From Jiangella ureilytica (GTDB lineage Bacteria; Actinomycetota; Actinomycetes; Jiangellales; Jiangellaceae): DNA of 64,000 bases. The stretch is from NCBI RefSeq assembly GCF_004348545.1, contig NZ_SMKL01000014.1, forward strand, positions 42,974-106,973, written 5' to 3'. A program made the translations under genes and the position numbers. The notes below the pieces were generated by a model that searched no databases, was not told where the DNA came from, and saw nothing but the letters and a program-made list of their open reading frames with translations. Shown here piece after piece: positions 58,963 through 64,000 of the stretch. Positions within the stretch are counted from its first letter, which is position 1. The number at the start of each line of letters is the position of its first letter.

Positions 58963-59055
58963 TCGGTTTGCCCTCAATTCAATGGCGGTGAGACGCTCGG
59001 AGGTGCGCGGTTCACGGGCACGTGACGGGCGTCGAACCGTGTGGAGGGCGAGGCC

Positions 59056-59685
59056 ATGCGTACCAGCGAGCTGCACGTGCTCCCGTGCGGAGACCGCGCT
59101 GTCCTGGTCGAGCTCGGCGACCTCGAGGACGTCCTGGCCCTGCACGCCGCGGTGCGCGACCACGCGCCGGCCGGACTGGTCGACGTCGTCCCGGCGGCCG
59201 AGACGCTGCTCATCGTCTTCGACCCCGGGGTGACGACGGCGCAGCGGCTGGCCGGCGACCTCGCACAGCTGCCCGCCGAGCGCCCGGCCGCGGACGAGCA
59301 GCCGCTGGTCGAGATCCCGGTCCGCTACGACGGCCCCGACCTCGTCGCCGTCGCCGAGGCGACCGGACTGTCCGTCGCCGAGGTGGTCCGGCGGCATGCG
59401 GCGCCCACGTACACCGTCGCGTTCACCGGGTTCGCTCCCGGCTTCGCCTACCTCACCGGGCTCGACCCGGAGCTGGTGCTCCCCCGCCGCGAGGAGCCGC
59501 GGGTTCGGGTGCCGGCCGGGTCGGTCGCCATCGCCGACCGCTACTCCGGCGTCTATCCGCGCCCCGGGCCGGGCGGCTGGCACCTGCTCGGCCGCACCGG
59601 CGCCGTCCTGTGGGACCTCGACCGGACCCCGCCCGCGGCCCTGCTGCCGGGCACCCGGGTGCGGTTCACGGCGGGCCGCGCGTGA
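59056..59685 (+). CDS. pxpB: 5-oxoprolinase subunit PxpB
   Basis: 209 residues from ATG 59056 (GTG 59041 would add five). KipI/PxpB signature: LHVLPCGDRAVLVELGD, PVRYDGPDLVAVAEATGLS, TYTVAFTGFAPGFAYLTGLD, PRLEVPAGSVAIAD-like PRVRVPAGSVAIADRYSGVY. With PxpA and PxpC it cleaves 5-oxoproline to glutamate using ATP. A TTGACA at 58954-58959 in the tail of the preceding gene may be the -35. Confidence 0.93.
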   Translation: MRTSELHVLPCGDRAVLVELGDLEDVLALHAAVRDHAPAGLVDVVPAAETLLIVFDPGVTTAQRLAGDLAQLPAERPAADEQPLVEIPVRYDGPDLVAVAEATGLSVAEVVRRHAAPTYTVAFTGFAPGFAYLTGLDPELVLPRREEPRVRVPAGSVAIADRYSGVYPRPGPGGWHLLGRTGAVLWDLDRTPPAALLPGTRVRFTAGRA

Positions 59686-60440
59686 CGACGGTCGACCTCA
59701 ACTGCGACCTCGGCGAGGGCTTCGGTGCCTGGACCATGGGCGACGACGCCGGCCTGCTGGGCGTCGTGAGCAGCGCGAACGTCGCCTGCGGGTTCCACGG
59801 CGGCGACCCGACCATCATGCGCGGCATCTGCGAGACGGCGGCCGCCCGCGGCATCACCGTCGGCGCGCACGTCGGCTACCGCGACCTCGCCGGCTTCGGC
59901 CGCCGCGAGATCGCCGTGCCGGCCACGCAGCTGGCCGACGACGTGCTCTACCAGCTGGCGGCGCTCGACGGCATCGCCCGCGTCGCGGGGACCCGGGTCC
60001 GCTACGTCAAGCCGCACGGCGCGCTCTACAACACCATCGTCCACGACGCCGAGCAGGCCGCCGCCGTCGTCGACGCCGCCCGCTCCTACGACCCCACGCT
60101 GACGATCCTCGGGCTGCCGGGCTCGGAGGTGCTGCGCATCGCGACGGTGCACGGCCTGTCGACGGTGCCCGAGGCGTTCGGCGACCGCGCCTACCACACC
60201 GACGGCCGCCTCGTGTCGCGCCGCCGGCCGGGCGCCGTCATCACCGACCCCGGCGCCGTCGCCGCCCGCTGCCTGGAACTGGCCACCACCGGCACGGTGA
60301 CCAGCATCGAGGGCGAGCCGGTCGCCGTCCGGGCCCGCTCACTGTGCGTCCACGGCGACACCCCGGGCGCCGTCGGCCTGCTGCGCCGGGTCCGCGAGGT
60401 GCTGACCGAACACGGCATCACGATCGCCGCGTTCGCATGA
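59682..60440 (+). CDS. pxpA: 5-oxoprolinase subunit PxpA
   Basis: 252 residues from GTG 59682, overlapping the pxpB stop as GTGA. LamB/YcsF family: VDLNCDLGEGFGAWTMGDD, SSANVACGFHGGDPTIMRG, GAHVGYRDLAGFGRRE, VRYVKPHGALYNTIVHDA and the C-terminal LCVHGDTPGAVGLLRRVRE. Catalytic subunit of the ring-opening complex. Confidence 0.95.
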   Translation: MTTVDLNCDLGEGFGAWTMGDDAGLLGVVSSANVACGFHGGDPTIMRGICETAAARGITVGAHVGYRDLAGFGRREIAVPATQLADDVLYQLAALDGIARVAGTRVRYVKPHGALYNTIVHDAEQAAAVVDAARSYDPTLTILGLPGSEVLRIATVHGLSTVPEAFGDRAYHTDGRLVSRRRPGAVITDPGAVAARCLELATTGTVTSIEGEPVAVRARSLCVHGDTPGAVGLLRRVREVLTEHGITIAAFA

Positions 60441-61399
60441 TCGAGGTGCTCGACCCCGGACCGCTGGCGCTCGTCGAGGACCTGGGCCGGCCGGGCCTGG
60501 GCGCCATGGGCGTCGGGTGTTCGGGGGCGGCCGACGGCGACAGCTTCCGGCTGGCCAACCGGCTGGTCGGCAACCACGAGGGCGCGGCCGCCGTCGAGTT
60601 CCTGCTGGGCGGGCTGGCGGTGCGGTTCCGGCGCACGGCGACGGTGGCGCTGACGGGGGCGCCTGCGGACGCGCGGGTGGGCGGCGGCGCCGGCGGCGAG
60701 GGCCGCGGCCGCGGCGCCGCGTTCAACGCGCCGTTCTCCGTCCGGGCCGGCGAGTCGCTCCGGGTCGGCCGCCCAGCGAGCGGGCTGCGGTCGTACCTGG
60801 CGGTGCGCGGCGGCATCGGCGTGCCGCCGGTGCTGGGCTCGCGGTCGTGGGACTCGCTGGCCCGCATCGGCCCGCCCCCGCTGCGCGCCGGCGACCTGCT
60901 GCCGATCGGGTCCGGCCACGACGGCGAGCCGGTCGTCGACGTCGCCCCGGTCGCCGAGCCCGCGGGCGGCGTGGCCACGCTGCGGGTGCTACCCGGACCG
61001 CGTTCGGAATGGTTCGCGCCGGACGCGCTGGACACCCTGTTCGCGACGCCGTACGAGGTGACGGCCGAGAGCGACCGGGTCGGGCTGCGACTCGCCGGTG
61101 CCCCGCTGGCGGCGGCCGCACCGGGAGCGGCCGAGCTGGCGCCCGAGGGGATGGTCACCGGGGCGCTGCAGGTGCCCCCGAGCGGCCGGCCCGTGCTGTT
61201 CCTGGCCGACCACCCGGTCACCGGCGGCTACCCCGTCGTCGGCGTGGTGCTGACGGCGGACCTGCCGCTGGCCGCGCAGCTGCGGCCCGGGGACGAGCTG
61301 CGATTCAGGCCGACTTCTCACCCCGCTGCCGCCGGCCCGCCGGGCGGCCCCGTGGCAGCAGCGTCGGCAGCACGTTGGCGTCGACCACGTCGCGGGTGA
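60437..61399 (+). CDS. pxpC: 5-oxoprolinase subunit PxpC
   Basis: 320 residues from ATG 60437 (ATGA overlap with pxpA). KipA/PxpC motifs: [60 protein letters not shown] and a C-terminal [20 protein letters not shown]. After GDELRF the last 32 residues are Ala/Pro/Arg-rich and overlap the 3' end of the opposite clpX gene by about 95 bases, so the true functional end may be near 61315. Confidence 0.92.
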   Translation: MIEVLDPGPLALVEDLGRPGLGAMGVGCSGAADGDSFRLANRLVGNHEGAAAVEFLLGGLAVRFRRTATVALTGAPADARVGGGAGGEGRGRGAAFNAPFSVRAGESLRVGRPASGLRSYLAVRGGIGVPPVLGSRSWDSLARIGPPPLRAGDLLPIGSGHDGEPVVDVAPVAEPAGGVATLRVLPGPRSEWFAPDALDTLFATPYEVTAESDRVGLRLAGAPLAAAAPGAAELAPEGMVTGALQVPPSGRPVLFLADHPVTGGYPVVGVVLTADLPLAAQLRPGDELRFRPTSHPAAAGPPGGPVAAASAARWRRPRRG

Positions 61400-62567
61400 T
61401 GACCACCCGGGCGACGTCCTCGCGCGACGGGACCTCGTACATGACGTGCAACAGCACCTCTTCGAGGATCGCCCGCAGCCCGCGCGCGCCGGTGCCGCGC
61501 AGCAGCGCCAGGTCGGCGACCGCCTCGGTGGCGTCGTCGGTGAACTCCAGCTCGACGTGGTCGAGCTCGAACAGCCGCTGGTACTGCTTCACCAGCGCGT
61601 TGCGCGGCTCGGACAGGATCCGGATCAACGCCGCCCGGTCCAGCGGCGACACCGTCGTGATGACCGGAAGCCGGCCGATGAACTCCGGGATCAGCCCGAA
61701 CTTCAGCAGATCCTCCGGCATGACCTCGGCGAGCGGGTCGGCGGCGGGGGCCGGGCCGGCAGCGGCCGCGGCTGGACCCGGGCCGGGCACATCGGCGGCG
61801 AAGCCGAGGCCGCGGCGGCCGGTACGGGAACGAATGACGTCGTCGAGTCCGGCGAACGCGCCACCCACGATGAACAGCACGTTGGTGGTGTCGATCTGGA
61901 TGAACTCCTGGCCCGGGTGTTTCCGCCCGCCCTGGGGCGGCACCGACGCCGTCGTGCCCTCGAGGATCTTCAGCAGCGCCTGCTGCACCCCCTCGCCGGA
62001 CACGTCGCGGGTGATCGACGGATTCTCGCTCTTGCGGGCGATCTTGTCGACCTCGTCGATGTAGATGATGCCGGTCTCGGCCTTCTTCACGTCGTAGTCC
62101 GCCGCCTGGATCAGCTTCAGCAGGACGTTCTCGACATCCTCACCGACGTAACCGGCCTCGGTCAGCGCGGTGGCGTCGGCGATGGCGAACGGCACGTTCA
62201 GCATCTTCGCCAGCGTCTGCGCCAGGTACGTCTTGCCACACCCCGTCGGGCCGACGAGCAGGATGTTCGACTTCGCCACCGTGATGTCGGAGGCCTGCGC
62301 GCGGACCCGCTTGTAGTGGTTGTAGACGGCGACCGCGAGCGACTTCTTCGCGCTGTCCTGGCCGATGACGTAGCGGTCGAGGAACTCATGGATCTCCCGC
62401 GGCTTGGGCGGATCGACCATGCCGGCGGCGGCGTCCTCGATGTCCTCGGCCATTAGCTCGTTGCAGAGCCCGACGCACTCGTCGCAGATGCAGATGCGGC
62501 CGGGGCCGGCGATCAGCCTCGTCACCTGCTTCTGGGTCTTTCCGCAGAAGGCGCACGTCATCAACAT
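61305..62567 (-). CDS. clpX: ClpX-type AAA+ unfoldase, unlinked copy
   Basis: 420 residues. N-terminal zinc finger with paired Cys (CAFCGK ... CICDEC), Walker A GPTGCGKT, Walker [12 protein letters not shown], pore-1 loop GYVGED and RKH loop [10 protein letters not shown] are intact. The ClpP-contact loop reads LGF instead of the usual IGF, and an Ala/Pro-rich insert ([18 protein letters not shown]) follows it. The zinc domain begins almost at the N terminus, shorter than usual. No clpP, tig or other Clp gene is near; it faces a TetR gene. It may be the housekeeping ClpX or a second one. It unfolds tagged proteins for ClpP. Confidence 0.93.
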   Translation of the reverse strand: MLMTCAFCGKTQKQVTRLIAGPGRICICDECVGLCNELMAEDIEDAAAGMVDPPKPREIHEFLDRYVIGQDSAKKSLAVAVYNHYKRVRAQASDITVAKSNILLVGPTGCGKTYLAQTLAKMLNVPFAIADATALTEAGYVGEDVENVLLKLIQAADYDVKKAETGIIYIDEVDKIARKSENPSITRDVSGEGVQQALLKILEGTTASVPPQGGRKHPGQEFIQIDTTNVLFIVGGAFAGLDDVIRSRTGRRGLGFAADVPGPGPAAAAAGPAPAADPLAEVMPEDLLKFGLIPEFIGRLPVITTVSPLDRAALIRILSEPRNALVKQYQRLFELDHVELEFTDDATEAVADLALLRGTGARGLRAILEEVLLHVMYEVPSREDVARVVITRDVVDANVLPTLLPRGRPAGRRQRGEKSA

Positions 62568-62580
62568 TCAGCCCACATTT

Positions 62581-62599
62581 CAGATGTTCTGACCATCTG
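62581..62599. promoter_or_regulatory. Palindrome between clpX and the divergent TetR gene
   Basis: CAGATG-TTCTGAC-CATCTG, perfect 6-base arms around a 7-base centre. It is 14 bases upstream of the clpX ATG and 49 upstream of the TetR ATG. A TetR-family autoregulatory operator that also controls clpX is the simple reading. Confidence 0.5.
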
Positions 62600-62647
62600 G
62601 ATGGTGACGGTATCTTGGTTCTCGAACGGGGGCAATCGGAGGCGCTG

Positions 62648-63652
62648 ATGGTACGGCTCACGCGGGCCCAGACCCGGGAGCGGACCCGGACCGGCGTGTT
62701 GGCCGCGGCCCGGGCGGAGTTCGCCGCCCACGGCTACCGCGACGCCACGATCGACGCCATCGCCGACCGCGCCGGCCTCACGCGCGGCGCCGTGTACTCG
62801 AACTTCGCCGGCAAGCGGGCGCTCTACCTCTCGGTGCTGGCGGCCGGCGCGGAGGCGGCGTCCTCAGGCGCCCGGGTCGCGGAGGTGAGGTCGCCCCGGG
62901 AGGCGCTGGGCGCGATCGCCCGGACCTGGACCGGGAGCGGCCTCGCGGCCGACGTTCTCGACGACGAGCCGGCGCGGACGGCGTACGCGCAGTTGCTCGC
63001 GCTGGAGTCATTGGTGCTGGGCCTCGCGCTGGAGCGGCTGGGCCGGCCGGGCCGCGGCGTGCGGGCCGCGGCGACGGCGCTCACGCTGCTGGCCGGCGCG
63101 CACCACCTCGGTGCGGCGGCGCCCGGATTCCCGGACCCGTTCGACGTGGTCGCGGCGTGCGAGCTGCTCGCCGACCTGCCGCCCGACCACGGCTGGCCGC
63201 CCCTGTACGTCGAGTACGTCTCCCCCGCCCTGCCGGCCGACGATCCCTGGCCGGCCGAGCTCCCGCCCGCAGGCGGCCACGGCGTCGTCCACGTGCTCGG
63301 GCTGCGCCGGCTCGAGGCGGCCGAGGAGTCGGCCCGCGCCGCCACCGGAAGCGAGGTCACGATCGCGATCGTCACCGGCGACCCTGAGGAGCTGCAGCCG
63401 CTCGCCCGGCTCGTCCTGGCCCGGCTGCACGGCACCCTGGCCCGCGCGATCCCCGAGCCGGCCCGGCCGCCGCTGCGCCTGCTCCTCGGCCACGATGCCG
63501 ACGCCCTCGTCGCGGCCGCCGGCCTCACCACCGCCGGCGACGACACCGAGGCGGCCGTGCGCATTGCCGGCGGCCGGATCGTCGCCCGCGCGACCGGTCG
63601 CGGCGCCGGTCACGCCGCCTCCCACGCGCCGGCTGTCGGCGCGCCGAGGTGA
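62648..63652 (+). CDS. TetR-family regulator with an extra C-terminal domain
   Basis: 334 residues from ATG 62648 with GGAGG upstream. N-terminal helix-turn-helix: RDATIDAIADRAGLTRGAVY, SNFAGKRALYLSVLAAG. The TetR ligand part ends near residue 185. About 150 residues follow with beta-alpha strands (GHGVVHVLGLRRLEAAEES, EVTIAIVTGDPEELQPLARL, RPPLRLLLGHDADALVAAAG), which is unusual for a family normally 190-220 residues long. Divergent from clpX. Confidence 0.9.
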   Translation: MVRLTRAQTRERTRTGVLAAARAEFAAHGYRDATIDAIADRAGLTRGAVYSNFAGKRALYLSVLAAGAEAASSGARVAEVRSPREALGAIARTWTGSGLAADVLDDEPARTAYAQLLALESLVLGLALERLGRPGRGVRAAATALTLLAGAHHLGAAAPGFPDPFDVVAACELLADLPPDHGWPPLYVEYVSPALPADDPWPAELPPAGGHGVVHVLGLRRLEAAEESARAATGSEVTIAIVTGDPEELQPLARLVLARLHGTLARAIPEPARPPLRLLLGHDADALVAAAGLTTAGDDTEAAVRIAGGRIVARATGRGAGHAASHAPAVGAPR

Positions 63653-63745
63653 CCGGTTCAGCCGGAGCTCTCGCGTTTGGCGTCGGGCGGGGCCTCGAAT
63701 GACCACGTTCACCACCCGAATCCCTGCTCCACCAGGCATGCAGCC

Positions 63746-63820
63746 CTCGTGATGCACGAGAACCCCTCGTGACGTATGCCGGCAACCGCTGACCCGTCGC
63801 CCGCGACGGCCGTCACGAGG
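63746..63820. repeat. Nested inverted repeats near the right edge
   Basis: CTCGTG-ATG-CACGAG (63746-63760) is followed by a larger pair, CCTCGTGACG (63765-63774) and CGTCACGAGG (63811-63820), with perfect 10-base arms. The loop of the larger pair holds a smaller GTCGC/GCGAC hairpin. It lies between the TetR gene and the transposase fragment. It may be a terminator or part of a mobile-element end. The intervening 63653-63885 shows no gene. Confidence 0.5.
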
Positions 63821-63885
63821 ATGACCTGACCATCACCAGGCCTACAGGCCTAGTGCCACACGGGATTGCATGGTGAACGACGCTC

Positions 63886-64000
63886 CTATGTGGTCAAGGC
63901 GGCGAGGTCTGCGGTGAGGATGGGGTGGAGTTCGCGGGCGATGTAGCGCTTGAGGCAGCGGCGGATGTCGCGGGGTGTGAGGCCTTCGGTGGTGCGGCGT
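63886..64000 (-). CDS. C-terminal end of a transposase (possibly IS110-like), running off the window
   Basis: The last 37 codons of a gene that enters from the right edge, ending at TAG (63886-63888). The readable tail is RRTTEGLTPRDIRRCLKRYI, then ARELHPILTADLAALTT. The REGL/IRRCLKRYIARE type of ending is that of insertion-sequence transposases, I think of the IS110 group, though family assignment from 37 residues is uncertain. It marks the end of a mobile element whose left boundary is probably within 63838-63885. Confidence 0.6.
   Translation of the reverse strand, partial: RRTTEGLTPRDIRRCLKRYIARELHPILTADLAALTT

Noticed and set aside
1..64000. tRNA or rRNA genes
   Set aside because: No cloverleaf with a GGTTCGAATCC-type T-loop or rRNA-like segment was recognised on either strand by reading.

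Overview
The window is chromosomal DNA from a very GC-rich actinomycete. G or C fills most third codon positions, GTG starts are common, genes are tightly packed, and many stop and start codons overlap as ATGA or GTGA. Gene content fits a soil filamentous actinobacterium: a Ku end-joining protein, a Streptomyces-type gas-vesicle cluster, ECF42 sigma factor, WYL, LysR and TetR regulators, secreted phosphatases and several esterases or hydrolases. A Jiangella-like or Streptomyces-like host is plausible, but no rRNA or other marker is present to decide. No tRNA, rRNA or CRISPR array was seen.

Layout. 1-7.7 kb: end of an MMPL exporter, a two-component system, a GH1 beta-glucosidase, a self-contained regulator and membrane-protein operon with twin operators, and an ArsR-type regulator broken by a dinucleotide slip. 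7.8-15 kb: an XRE/NB-ARC/TPR regulator, a secreted endonuclease/phosphatase-family protein, TetR and VOC genes, a HAD nucleotidase, and an unannotated 27-residue peptide gene. 15.3-26.3 kb: a cation/proton antiporter fused to a UBP zinc finger, LysE and AzlCD exporters, a FitAB/VapBC toxin-antitoxin pair, an ECF42 sigma factor with its DGPF partner, a pentapeptide-repeat protein and Ku. 26.3-32 kb: ten gas-vesicle genes in one minus-strand operon, preceded by a 75-residue protein. Both have promoters of the general-stress sigma type. 32-49.9 kb: mostly metabolic and hydrolytic genes (two epoxide hydrolases, a probable purple acid phosphatase, X-Pro peptidase, GH13 with a luciferase-like oxidoreductase, an RNB nuclease) with several decayed genes between them. 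49.9-52.7 kb: three tandem paralogues of an undescribed membrane-anchored family. 52.8-64 kb: an ArsR/AHSA1 operon, a diacylglycerol-kinase-like gene, PhoD, an ArsR-acetyltransferase fusion, the 5-oxoprolinase operon pxpBAC, an unlinked ClpX paralogue facing a TetR gene, and the end of a transposase gene at the right edge.

The strongest leads are the stress-promoter gas-vesicle locus with oppositely charged repeat tails on two of its proteins, the triplicated membrane family, the 27-residue peptide, the antiporter/UBP-finger fusion, the ArsR-acetyltransferase fusion and the unlinked ClpX. Gene decay recurs: a CA slip, a doubly frameshifted hydrolase, a fragment of an erythromycin-esterase-like gene, and two smaller remnants.
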